In this document: piece after piece, positions 1 through 7,088 of the stretch
Layout of the letters: the number at the start of each line of letters is the position of its first letter
Numbering within the stretch: position 1 is the stretch's first letter
From: JBJXFY01 sp046155815
GTDB lineage: Bacteria > Verrucomicrobiota > Verrucomicrobiia > Limisphaerales > CAIMTB01
NCBI GenBank assembly: GCA_046155815.1
Contig: JBJXFY010000208.1
Span: 1 to 9,170 of the forward strand
DNA length: 9,170 nucleotides
Direction: 5' to 3'
Position numbers and translations under genes: made by a program
Notes under the pieces: generated by a model
What the model saw: only the letters and a program-made list of their open reading frames with translations
What the model was told of the DNA's origin: nothing
Databases searched by the model: none

Positions 1-825
1 GCGACGCTCGGCATCTTCACCTACTACGACGGCAGCGCCCCGGCGAACCGGACGCTGCCGCTCGGCGGCCTGCTGGCGGCGGACGTGGACGCCACGGTGT
101 ATGCCGGCTCGGCGGGAGTGATCTACCAGACCCCGTGGGAGGTGGCGCGCGGCGGCCTGGCGTTCGGCCTGGTCGCTCCCTACGTGTCGCTGGAGGTCGA
201 GGGCCAGGCCCAGCGCACCAATCCGGACGGCACGCCGGGACCGGTGTTTGCCGCCCGCGACACCGCCAACGGCATCGGCGACATCACGCTGATCCCGTTC
301 ATGCTGGGGTGGACCAACCTCCTGCCGGACCTGAAGGTGGACACCCGCCTCAGCATCTATGCGCCCACGGGTGAGTTTGAGGCGGGCCGGCTGGCCAACG
401 TCGGCAAGAACTACTGGACCTTCGAGCCGGGCGTCATGGCGAGCTGGGTCAGCAGCAGGATCGGCACGGAGGTCAGCCTTTACACAGGCGTGGACTTCAA
501 CACCGAGAACGGCGACACGGACTACCAGAGCGGCACGTCGCTCCACCTGGACGCCACCATCGCGCAGCACCTGCCCCTGCTGGGCGGCATCGCCGGCCTC
601 GGCGCGAACGGCTTCTACTACACCCAGATCACCGGCGACAGCGGCGCGGGCGCGAAGCTCGGGGACTTTAAGGGCCATACCGCCGGTGTCGGTCCCGTGC
701 TCTCCTATGCCCGAAAAATGGGCCGGGCCGACCTCGTGGCCGAGCTCAAGTGGCTGCCCGAACTGGACACCGACAAGCGCCTCGAAGGCGACTACGTCTG
801 GTTCAAGCTGGTCCTGCTGTTCTGA
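1..825 (+). CDS. SphA / MetA-pathway-of-phenol-degradation-like outer-membrane protein, 5' partial
   Basis: The frame is open from base 1 to the TGA at 823-825, giving 274 visible residues. The start lies upstream of the window, so the GTG at 85 is internal. The visible part alternates glycine and aromatic-rich strands with short polar turns, such as GIGDITLIPFMLGW, DTRLSIYAPTGEF and KNYWTFEPGVMASW. It ends in a strand closing with Phe (DYVWFKLVLLF), the usual C-terminal signal for insertion by the BAM complex. The pattern 'GxGDxxLxPxxLGW ... YxPTGxY ... G.N.WTFEPxxxxxW' is typical of the SphA / Phenol_MetA_deg family (PF13557). These are presumed outer-membrane channels for hydrophobic or aromatic compounds, though most members have no tested substrate. 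The OprP-like porin gene starts 31 bp downstream on the same strand, which suggests a shared transcript. Family assignment is fairly secure; substrate is unknown. Confidence 0.82.
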   Translation, partial: ATLGIFTYYDGSAPANRTLPLGGLLAADVDATVYAGSAGVIYQTPWEVARGGLAFGLVAPYVSLEVEGQAQRTNPDGTPGPVFAARDTANGIGDITLIPFMLGWTNLLPDLKVDTRLSIYAPTGEFEAGRLANVGKNYWTFEPGVMASWVSSRIGTEVSLYTGVDFNTENGDTDYQSGTSLHLDATIAQHLPLLGGIAGLGANGFYYTQITGDSGAGAKLGDFKGHTAGVGPVLSYARKMGRADLVAELKWLPELDTDKRLEGDYVWFKLVLLF

Positions 826-856
826 GCGTGCCACACGGGTCCGCGTGACGGGCGTG

Positions 857-2266
857 ATGCCATCCCTGCGCCGGGTCGGGGTCAGTGTCCTGCTGCTGTG
901 GCCCGCCGTCTGCGCCCTCGCGGCGGAAGGCGAGGACACGCCTGGCCCGGACGCGCTGAAGGCGCGGGACCGGCTGGTCTTGGACACCGCCCCGCCCGCG
1001 CCTGCCGGCCCGGCGGCCACGAACGGTCCGCCCACGAGGCGCACGGAGTGGCACGCCGCCTGGAAGGGCTGGGACGGGCTGCACTTCGAGCTCCACCAGC
1101 GCACGCTGCTCGGTGACTGGGTGAAGGGCGCGGAGCATGTCCCGGTGCTGCATCTGGAGGAGACCCGCATGGCCGGGAAGATCGGCGCGAAGGTGGCCGC
1201 CGATGCCGCCGCGTTTGTGGCGGACGACGACTTCACCGGCTTCGATGCGGGAGCCGAGCTTCGCCGCATCCGGATCTACGCGCGGGGCGACTGCCTGATG
1301 GTGCTGCCGGTGTCCTACGAGGTGGAGATCGGCTACATCCCCAATGAGTTCTACATTGAAAACAGCTACCTGAAGTTCCGGAACCTCGGGTTTCTCGGCG
1401 ACCTGCAAGCGGGGCAGTTTCAGGCGCCCATGACCCTGGAGAACTACGGCAGCAGCCGGGACATGATGTTCATGGAGGCCGCGTCGCCGCTGCAGGCCCT
1501 GGCCCCGGGCGTGAACGCGGGCTTCCAGGTGGGCCGGCCGGTGGCTGAGGAGCGCATGACGTGGGCGGCCGGACTGTTCACCGACTCGGTCGGCGACGAC
1601 ATCGGCGACGCGACCAGCGGTTTCGCGCGGTTCGTGGGCCGCGTGACGGGGCTGCCGGTCTATCAGGACGACCCAGGCGGCTCCGGGCCGTCAAGGTTGT
1701 TGCATGTCGGCCTGAGCGGCACGCTGCTGTACGCCGCCGACAGCGCGGTGCGCTACCGCTCGCGGCCGGAGAGCCACCTGGCCCCGTACGTGGTGGACAC
1801 CGGCGACCTCCCCGCCGACGCCTCCTACGCCGGCGGGGCTGAGGCGGCGTGGGTCGAGGGGCCGCTGTGCCTGCAGGCGGAGTATGTGCATGTCTGGGTG
1901 CAAGGGGCGTCCGCGCCGGATGCTGGCTTCGGCGGATTCTACCTGGCGGCGAGCTGGTTTCTCACCGGTGAAAGCCGGCCCTACGACCGGCAGCAGGGTA
2001 TCTTCACCCGCGTGATTCCGCGGCGCAGCTTCGATCCCCGGCGGGGTGGCTGGGGCGCGTGGGAGGTCGCAGCCCGCGTCTCGCATGTGGACCTGAATGA
2101 CACCGGCGCCAGCGGCGGCCGGCTCACGATGCTGCTGACGGGCGTGAACTGGCACCTCCACCCGCATGTGAAATGGCGCTTCAACTACGGCTTCGGCCAG
2201 GTCAGCGGGCGGTCGCCCGAAGGCGACCTGAACATCTTTCAGACACGGGTGGAGCTGGATTTTTGA
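857..2266 (+). CDS. OprP/OprO-like porin (phosphate-selective porin family)
   Basis: A complete gene of 469 aa. ATG 857 is chosen because it opens a Sec signal peptide: basic MPSLRR, a hydrophobic core VGVSVLLLWPAVCA, and likely cleavage after ALA near residue 22. GTG 854 immediately upstream is an alternative, and no strong Shine-Dalgarno sequence is seen. After a Pro/Ala-rich linker (residues about 44-62) the barrel runs from about residue 72 to the end. Residues about 174-226 (FRNLGFLGDLQAGQFQAPM ... MMFMEAASPLQALAPGVNAG) match the conserved core of the OprP/OprO family (PF07396), where a 'G.l.vGqf..P' strand precedes a loop with an acidic MEA/MER element. Residues 371-405 (ESRPYDRQQGIF ... 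RRGGWGAWEVAARVS) and the final strand ending in VELDF are also characteristic. The protein should form an outer-membrane, probably trimeric, anion-type channel. Phosphate or polyphosphate specificity is known only for Pseudomonas members and cannot be transferred on this evidence. It follows a second barrel gene by 31 bp and converges on the ABC-F gene with a 26-bp gap. Confidence 0.88.
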   Translation: MPSLRRVGVSVLLLWPAVCALAAEGEDTPGPDALKARDRLVLDTAPPAPAGPAATNGPPTRRTEWHAAWKGWDGLHFELHQRTLLGDWVKGAEHVPVLHLEETRMAGKIGAKVAADAAAFVADDDFTGFDAGAELRRIRIYARGDCLMVLPVSYEVEIGYIPNEFYIENSYLKFRNLGFLGDLQAGQFQAPMTLENYGSSRDMMFMEAASPLQALAPGVNAGFQVGRPVAEERMTWAAGLFTDSVGDDIGDATSGFARFVGRVTGLPVYQDDPGGSGPSRLLHVGLSGTLLYAADSAVRYRSRPESHLAPYVVDTGDLPADASYAGGAEAAWVEGPLCLQAEYVHVWVQGASAPDAGFGGFYLAASWFLTGESRPYDRQQGIFTRVIPRRSFDPRRGGWGAWEVAARVSHVDLNDTGASGGRLTMLLTGVNWHLHPHVKWRFNYGFGQVSGRSPEGDLNIFQTRVELDF

Positions 2267-2292
2267 GTGACTCGGAGGCGGCTGGGAGGAAG

Positions 2293-4197
2293 TCAGTCCG
2301 CATCCAAATCGGCAAGCTGGGTCGCCATCCGTTCCCATCTTTCATGCAGGGCGGGAAGCCGCTGGTGGAGGTCCGCCAGCTCGCGGTTGATTTCCGCGGC
2401 GCGGCCCACCTTGCCGTAGTAGGTGGCGGGATCCTCCAGCTCGGCGACCAGTATCTTTTCCCGCGCCTCGGCGGCGGTGATTTCACCCTCGAGTGACTTC
2501 ACCTTGTGCTGGAGTTCGCGCTTTTGCTGCGCCCGTACCTGCCGGGCGGCGGCCTCGAGCCGCTTCTGCTCCCGGCGGTCAACGGCGTCGTCCGGCCGGG
2601 CGGCCGGCGGCGGCGCGGGGGTCGGGCCGCCGCCCGGCGAGACCAGCCCCTCGCGCGCGCCGCGGCCGGTCTTGTCGAGATAGTAGTCGTAGCCGCCGGG
2701 AAAGGTGGTGAGCTGTCCCGCGCGCACGTGGACCACCTTGCGCGCCAGCCGGCGGATGAAGTGCACGTCGTGGCTGATGAAGAGCAGCGTGCCCTCGTAC
2801 TGGTCCAGCGCCCCGATCAGCGCATCGATGCTGGCCATGTCGAGGTGCGTGGTCGGCTCGTCCATCAGCAGCAGGTTGGGCGGGTCGAGCAGGAGCTTCA
2901 CCAGCGCCAGCCGCGTCTTCTCGCCGCCGCTCAGGACGCGGACCGGCTTGAAGGCGTCGTCGCCGCGGAAGAGGAAGCTGCCCAGCACCGTGCGGACGAA
3001 CTGCTCGGTCACGCGCTGCGGCGTGGCCAGCGCCTCCTCGAGCACGGTGTGGTCGGGGTTGAGGTTATCAATGCGGTACTGGGCGAAGTAGCCGGCCCGC
3101 ACGTTGTGGCCCAGGAGGCGCTCGCCGGCCTGCGGCGTGAGCACGCCGGCGCAGAGCTTGAGGAGCGTGGACTTGCCCGCGCCGTTCGGGCCGACGAGCA
3201 CGACGCGCTCCCCGCGCTCCAAGGTGAAGTCGAGGCGCTCGTACACGGGCGGCCTGTCGGGAGCATACCCGAAACGGACGGACTTGACCGCGAGGGTGCG
3301 CTGCCCGCCGCGCGGCGGCTGCGGGAACGAGAAGCCGACCGTCGCGTCGGCCGGCGCGGCGTCCGGCACCAGCTCCTCCTTCAGCCGTTCGATCTGCTTG
3401 AGCTTGCTCTGCGCCTGGGCGGCCTTGGTGTTCTTCGCGCGGAAGCGGTCCACAAACTCCTGGAGCTGCGCAATGCGGCGTTCCTGCGCCTTGCGGGTGG
3501 CCTCGAGGGTCTCTTCCTGCGCCTCGCGCTGCGCGAGGTAGGAATCGAAGTTGCCGGTGTAGCGCAGGAGCTGGCCGGCGCGCAGCGCGGCGACGTGCGT
3601 GCAGAGGCGGTTGAGGAACTCGCGGTCGTGCGAGATGACGAGGATCGCGCCGCGGTAGCCGCGCAGGTGCTCCTGGAACCAGATCAGCGCCTCGAGGTCG
3701 AGGTGGTTCGTCGGCTCGTCGAGCAGCAGCACGTCCGGTTCGGCCACCAGCAATCGGGCGAGGTGCGCCCGCATCACCCAGCCGCCGCTCAGCTCACGGG
3801 CCGGGCGGTCGTGGTCCGTCTCGCGGAAGGCGAGCCCCGCCAGGATGCGCTTGGCGCGGCCGATCGCCGCGCCGTCGGCGACGCCATGCCCGGGGTGCGC
3901 GGCGGCCTCCGTCCCGTGCGGCGGCTCAGGCAGCCGGCCCAGCGCGAGGTCCAGCACGGTGACGTCACCGGCCGGGGAGCTTTCCTGCGCGAGGAAGCCG
4001 ACCCGCGTCCCACGGGGGATGACCACCTCGCCCTCATCCGGCACCTCCTCGCCAAGGATCAGACGGAAGAGCGTGGACTTGCCCGCGCCGTTCGGGCCGA
4101 CGAGGCCCGCGCGGTCGCCCGGCTGGAGCGAGAGCGTGGCCCCGGCGAAGAGCGTCCGGCCGCCGAAGCTTTTGGCGAGGCCCGAGAGTTGCAGCAT
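2293..4197 (-). CDS. ABC-F family ATP-binding protein (Uup/YdiF/ABCF3-like)
   Basis: A complete 634-aa soluble tandem ABC ATPase without membrane segments. The ATG at 4197-4195 gives MLQLSGLAKSFGG, the normal ABC-F N-terminus; the longer open frame upstream has no family resemblance. NBD1 has Walker A GPNGAGKST (34-42), signature LSGGW (136-140), Walker B DVLLLDEPTNHLD (155-167) and the H-loop His in ISHD (188-191). NBD2 has Walker A GPNGAGKST (336-344), signature LSGGEKTRLAL (422-432), Walker B NLLLMDEPTTHLD (441-453) and ISHD (474-477). Residues about 215-278 form the charged helical inter-domain linker (PtIM) that defines ABC-F. A Pro-rich spacer (520-536) leads to a charged C-terminal coiled coil (540-634) with the DPATYYGK element seen in Uup/YdiF/ABCF3-type proteins. 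ABC-F proteins bind the ribosomal E site and act in translation or antibiotic protection. This one looks like a housekeeping type, but its exact role is inferred. The signature of NBD1 (LSGGW instead of LSGGQ/E) is slightly unusual. It is divergent from the pseudopilin gene and convergent with the porin gene. Confidence 0.95.
   Translation of the reverse strand: MLQLSGLAKSFGGRTLFAGATLSLQPGDRAGLVGPNGAGKSTLFRLILGEEVPDEGEVVIPRGTRVGFLAQESSPAGDVTVLDLALGRLPEPPHGTEAAAHPGHGVADGAAIGRAKRILAGLAFRETDHDRPARELSGGWVMRAHLARLLVAEPDVLLLDEPTNHLDLEALIWFQEHLRGYRGAILVISHDREFLNRLCTHVAALRAGQLLRYTGNFDSYLAQREAQEETLEATRKAQERRIAQLQEFVDRFRAKNTKAAQAQSKLKQIERLKEELVPDAAPADATVGFSFPQPPRGGQRTLAVKSVRFGYAPDRPPVYERLDFTLERGERVVLVGPNGAGKSTLLKLCAGVLTPQAGERLLGHNVRAGYFAQYRIDNLNPDHTVLEEALATPQRVTEQFVRTVLGSFLFRGDDAFKPVRVLSGGEKTRLALVKLLLDPPNLLLMDEPTTHLDMASIDALIGALDQYEGTLLFISHDVHFIRRLARKVVHVRAGQLTTFPGGYDYYLDKTGRGAREGLVSPGGGPTPAPPPAARPDDAVDRREQKRLEAAARQVRAQQKRELQHKVKSLEGEITAAEAREKILVAELEDPATYYGKVGRAAEINRELADLHQRLPALHERWERMATQLADLDAD
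3163..3198. repeat. 36-bp perfect direct repeat, copy 1 (Walker A of NBD2)
   Basis: These 36 bases are identical to 4069-4104 by eye. On the minus strand they encode LVGPNGAGKSTL of the second nucleotide-binding domain. All 12 codons, including third positions, agree between copies, while the surrounding codons differ. Confidence 0.85.
4069..4104. repeat. 36-bp perfect direct repeat, copy 2 (Walker A of NBD1)
   Basis: Identical to 3163-3198 and in the same orientation, 906 bp away. It encodes LVGPNGAGKSTL of the first nucleotide-binding domain. It is a protein-coding repeat, not a mobile or regulatory element. Confidence 0.85.
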
Positions 4198-4374
4198 GGG
4201 CCGGGCACTGTGCGGCGGAGTCCGGGCGCGGGCAACGGACGGAAAGAGGCGGCGGCTGAATCCGCCCGGCGTTCCCGACGGACCCGTGACGACGACGACG
4301 ACGACCGGCCCCCGCCCCGCCCGCCACCGAATGCTTCCTTGAGCTGCCGCCCGCCTCGGACCAGCGTCGGGAGC
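4198..4374. other. Divergent intergenic region between the ABC-F and pseudopilin genes
   Basis: These 177 bp separate two divergently oriented starts, so they should hold promoters for both. The stretch is very GC-rich. No consensus sigma-70 pair was recognised for either gene: the best minus-strand candidate, TTGCCC followed 17 bp later by CACAGT close to the ABC-F start, matches consensus poorly. It contains a short (GAC)6 run. Several open frames cross it, but none resembles a protein. Confidence 0.5.
4288..4305. repeat. (GAC)6 trinucleotide run
   Basis: Six consecutive GAC units lie in the divergent intergenic region, followed by a C-rich stretch. In one shadow frame they read as six Asp residues, but no supported gene covers them. 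They could vary in copy number by slippage. Confidence 0.85.
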
Positions 4375-5184
4375 ATGTCCCCGTCGCGACACCTTCCCGG
4401 CCGTTGCCGTGCCTTCACGCTGATCGAGCTGCTCGTCGTCATCGCCATCATCGCCATCCTCGCGGCGATGCTCCTGCCGGCGCTGGCCTCCGCGAAGGAA
4501 CGCGCCAAGCGCACGAGCTGCACCAACAACCTCCGCCAGATCGGCCTGGGGCTCGCGCTCTATGCCGACGACCACGATGAGAAGCTTCCGCCCGCCTCGT
4601 TTGACCCGGAGCGCATTCCCGGCTCCGAGCCGTGGCAGGGCTATCAGGTCTTTGAGGGGCCGGACGGCCAGCGCGCCGACCTCACGCGCCCCTTCAATCT
4701 CGGCCACCTGTTCAGCACGCGGATCCTGCCGGCGGGCAAAAGCTTCTACGACCCCAGCCTCCGCCACGCGGACACGCTGCCCATCCGGCTGGAGATGAAG
4801 TTCTACGAGGGCGCCGGCATCGCGTGGCCGCGGGTGCATTCCGGCCGCGTCCGCATCAACTACATGTACTACCCGCAGAGCGACCGGAACCTCGCGCGCG
4901 GCAACACCAACTGGGTCGAGGCCGCCGTCAAGGCGACCGAGCTCAGCGCGATGCGCACGACGGTCACGGACCTGATCTACACGCGCGCCACCGTGCCGCA
5001 CGTCTCCGCGAAGAACCCCAACGGCCTCAACGCGCTCTGGGGCGACGGCCACGTGAGCTTCAGCACGACGAAGGCCGCCTTCGACCCCGCGCTCTGGGAC
5101 CGCGGCGAGCACCACACGGCCAAGCAGAACCCCGGCGACAATCCCGCCAAGTTCCGCACCATCGTGGCGCTGCTGAAGCCGTAG
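4375..5184 (+). CDS. Type II secretion / type IV pilin-like pseudopilin (prepilin N-terminal methylation domain)
   Basis: A complete 269-aa protein. ATG 4375 puts the class III signal in the usual place and has a GGGAG stretch 4 bp upstream that may act as a ribosome-binding site; the much longer in-frame opening upstream is antisense to the ABC-F gene. The basic leader MSPSRHLPGRCRA (1-13) is followed by FTLIELLVVIAIIAILAAML (14-33) with Glu at +5, the prepilin-peptidase recognition and N-methylation pattern. The -1 residue is Ala rather than the usual Gly. After the hydrophobic helix comes ALASAKERAKRTSCTNNLRQ and then LALYADDHDEKLPP (60-73), a signature of the large pseudopilin families of Verrucomicrobia and Planctomycetes. 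The C-terminus carries NALWGDGHVSF (219-229), the family's usual DGHV ending, but the His usually found nine residues before DG is not there. Such proteins are anchored in the inner membrane or assembled into pseudopili; individual functions are unknown. No other secretion genes are in the window, so this is an orphan copy. It converges on the pyruvate-kinase-like gene with a 20-bp gap. Confidence 0.93.
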   Translation: MSPSRHLPGRCRAFTLIELLVVIAIIAILAAMLLPALASAKERAKRTSCTNNLRQIGLGLALYADDHDEKLPPASFDPERIPGSEPWQGYQVFEGPDGQRADLTRPFNLGHLFSTRILPAGKSFYDPSLRHADTLPIRLEMKFYEGAGIAWPRVHSGRVRINYMYYPQSDRNLARGNTNWVEAAVKATELSAMRTTVTDLIYTRATVPHVSAKNPNGLNALWGDGHVSFSTTKAAFDPALWDRGEHHTAKQNPGDNPAKFRTIVALLKP

Positions 5185-5186
5185 GC

Positions 5187-5216
5187 CGCCCGGACGCCGC
5201 CGCCCTAGGCCGGGCG
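5187..5216. terminator. Possible weak bidirectional hairpin between convergent genes
   Basis: CGCCCGG at 5187-5193 and CCGGGCG at 5210-5216 can form a 7-bp GC stem with a 16-nt loop, between the pseudopilin stop and the end of the pyruvate-kinase-like gene. The right arm overlaps that gene's last codons. There is no T tract on either side and such short GC pairs arise easily here, so this is a weak call. Confidence 0.25.
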
Positions 5217-7088
5217 CAGGGTGTCCGCGAGGCGCGCGATGCCGAGGCGGCGGAGCTGCGGGGACTTCTTCGCCTGGTGCCCGGCCATCCGGGTGAGGAT
5301 CTGGTCCAGGCTCCGGATGGCCGCCACGATGTGCGGGCCCTTGTTCAGCATCACGCACTCCGCGCGCTGCGACATCGCGGCGTCCGTGATCTCGGAACGG
5401 GACGGCACGCCCTTCTTGGCGAGGGATTCCAGCACCTGCGTCGCCCAGATCACGGGCATGTGCGCCGCCTCGCAGAACCAGAGGATCTCCTCCTGCACTT
5501 CCGCCAGCCGCTCCCAGCCGCACTCCACCGCGAGGTCGCCGCGGGCGATCATCACCCCGGCCCGCGGCGCCCGCATGGCGGTGAAGAGCAGCTCCGGCAG
5601 CCGGGCAAAGGCGCGCTGCGTCTCGATCTTGAGCACGATGCCCGCGCCGGCCGCCCCGCGTGTCCGCAGCTCCGCCTGGAGCCGCAGCACGTCCGCCGGA
5701 TCGTTGACAAACGACAGGCCAACCAGGTCCGCGTGGCGCGCCACGAAGCCCAGGTACGAAAGGTCCTTCGCCGTCAGCCCGCCCAGGGCCAGCGCCGTCT
5801 CGGGAAAGCTGATGCCCTTCCCGCCGCGCAGCCGCGTGCCGGCCGGCCCGGCCTGCGTGATCTCGACCTCGATGCAGCCGCCGTCGTTCCCGCGCACCAC
5901 GCCCTCCAGCCGGCCGTCATCAAAGCGCACGGGGTCGCCCGCCTTCACCGCGGCGAACGCCGCCGGCAGGTCCAACGGAAACTCCACCGGGCCGGCGGGC
6001 CGGCCGGCCGCATCCATGGGCGGAAGGCTGCCGATGCCCCCGCCCGCCAGCAGCCGGACCCGATCGCCGACGTGCAGGCGCGCGGCGGGAGCCGAGGGCG
6101 GGAGGCCCGCCACGGTGCCCGTGGCCTGTTTGAGGCGGCGCGGGCGCCCGGGCTGCAGGCGGAGCCGCGTGCCGTTGGTCAGGAACGCGGACTGGTCCGT
6201 CTCGGCGCACCAGCCGTCGGCGTCGCCTGCCCGTACCCGCAGCGCCACGGCGCGGCCCCGGGTGTCGCGCAGCGTCACGCGGTCGCCGGCCCGGACCTGG
6301 CGCAGCCAGTCGCGGGCGACCGTCACCCGGGCCTCATCGGGCGGGCCGGCGGCGGGCGGGGCGTCCATGGGCACCAAGCGGAGCCGGGCGGGGCCGGCAT
6401 GCCGGCCCAAGTCATCCCGGAGCGGCCGAAGATGGACGACGCCGGGGCCGGGCGGCAGCAGGCCGAGGCGCAGCTTGGGCCCGCCCAGGTCCATGAGCAG
6501 GGGGCATTCGCGCCGGAACTCGTTCCGGCCGCGCTCCAGCGCCTCGACGATCGCCGACCAGCTTTCCGGCGTGCCTGCGGAGCAGTTGATCCGCGCGCAG
6601 TCCATCCCGGCCGCGAAGCACTCGCGCACCAGCGCCGGATCGCGCCCGGCCTCGTCCGCCAGCGTCACGAGGATTCGTCCCCGGGGCGGGCCCGCCCGCG
6701 GGCCGAAGAGCGCCCGGGTGTGGCGCTCGAGCCGCCGCCGGCCCGCGTCGTAGCCGAGGCCGGCGGTGCCCGCCGCCCCGGGCCGCGCCGTGCCTGCCAG
6801 CGCCGCGAGCGCGGCCAGCACGGCATCCACGTTGCCCAGCACGTGGCTGTCCGCGCGGCCCAGCGAGGACAGGCCCAGGCGGGCGAGCCCCGCCTGGAGG
6901 CTCCGCAGCTCCAGGCTCCGCAGGCCGACGTAATGGGCGAGGTTGCGGGCACTGGCCCGCCACGCGGGATGGGCCACGGCGATGGCCTTGGCGAGCGACT
7001 CCTCGGCGTGGACCATCCGCCGGCGGACCCTTGCGAGGTGCTCCGACAAGGCGGCGACGTTCGGGCCCGACGCTGGACGGACACGCAT
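5205..7088 (-). CDS. Divergent pyruvate-kinase-family protein with N-terminal helical extension and no C domain
   Basis: A 627-aa protein if started at the ATG 7088-7086. An ATG at 7217 or a TTG at 7262 would add low-complexity residues, so the shorter start is preferred; no clear ribosome-binding site decides it. Residues about 12-130 are a helical N-terminal region (ARNLAHYVGLR ... LGLSSLGRADSHVLGNVDAV). The pyruvate-kinase barrel begins at RGRILVTL (136-143). ARINCSAG (165-172) corresponds to the R-x-N-x-S-H-G motif but has Ala for His. MDLGGPKLR (199-207) matches the D-x-x-GP-x-[IL]R motif. After a long lid, ISFPE, LTAKDLSYL and LVGLSFVNDPADV (426-467) follow. IVLKIETQ (484-491) supplies the catalytic Lys487 and metal-binding Glu489; MIARGDLAVECG (513-524) supplies the metal Asp518; VIWATQVLESL (546-556) supplies Thr550. 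The end differs from classical enzymes: VMLNKGPHIVAAI replaces the MLSGETA motif, and the C-terminal regulatory domain is absent. Classical pyruvate kinase converts phosphoenolpyruvate and ADP to pyruvate and ATP. The core active-site residues suggest catalysis is possible, but the reaction is unproven. Confidence 0.85.
   Translation of the reverse strand: MRVRPASGPNVAALSEHLARVRRRMVHAEESLAKAIAVAHPAWRASARNLAHYVGLRSLELRSLQAGLARLGLSSLGRADSHVLGNVDAVLAALAALAGTARPGAAGTAGLGYDAGRRRLERHTRALFGPRAGPPRGRILVTLADEAGRDPALVRECFAAGMDCARINCSAGTPESWSAIVEALERGRNEFRRECPLLMDLGGPKLRLGLLPPGPGVVHLRPLRDDLGRHAGPARLRLVPMDAPPAAGPPDEARVTVARDWLRQVRAGDRVTLRDTRGRAVALRVRAGDADGWCAETDQSAFLTNGTRLRLQPGRPRRLKQATGTVAGLPPSAPAARLHVGDRVRLLAGGGIGSLPPMDAAGRPAGPVEFPLDLPAAFAAVKAGDPVRFDDGRLEGVVRGNDGGCIEVEITQAGPAGTRLRGGKGISFPETALALGGLTAKDLSYLGFVARHADLVGLSFVNDPADVLRLQAELRTRGAAGAGIVLKIETQRAFARLPELLFTAMRAPRAGVMIARGDLAVECGWERLAEVQEEILWFCEAAHMPVIWATQVLESLAKKGVPSRSEITDAAMSQRAECVMLNKGPHIVAAIRSLDQILTRMAGHQAKKSPQLRRLGIARLADTLRPA

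Noticed and set aside
359..856. N-terminal extension of the porin frame to 359
   Set aside because: It overlaps the SphA-like gene in a different frame, is Ser/Thr/Arg-rich shadow sequence, and would place the porin's signal peptide internally.
2267..2292. Terminator between the convergent porin and ABC-F genes
   Set aside because: The 26-bp gap has no inverted repeat or T tract that I can see.
2506..4374. Upstream in-frame extension of the pseudopilin to 2506
   Set aside because: The extension is antisense to the ABC-F gene and would bury the prepilin leader in the middle of the protein, where prepilin peptidase could not process it.
4198..5523. N-terminal extension of the ABC-F frame to 5523 on the minus strand
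   Set aside because: The extension is antisense to the pseudopilin and low-complexity; a normal ABC-F N-terminus begins at the ATG ending at 4197.
5990..6016. Dense GGCCGGCC-type palindromes
   Set aside because: They lie inside the pyruvate-kinase-like coding sequence as Ala/Gly/Pro/Arg codons and are expected in such GC-rich DNA; there is no sign of a functional site.
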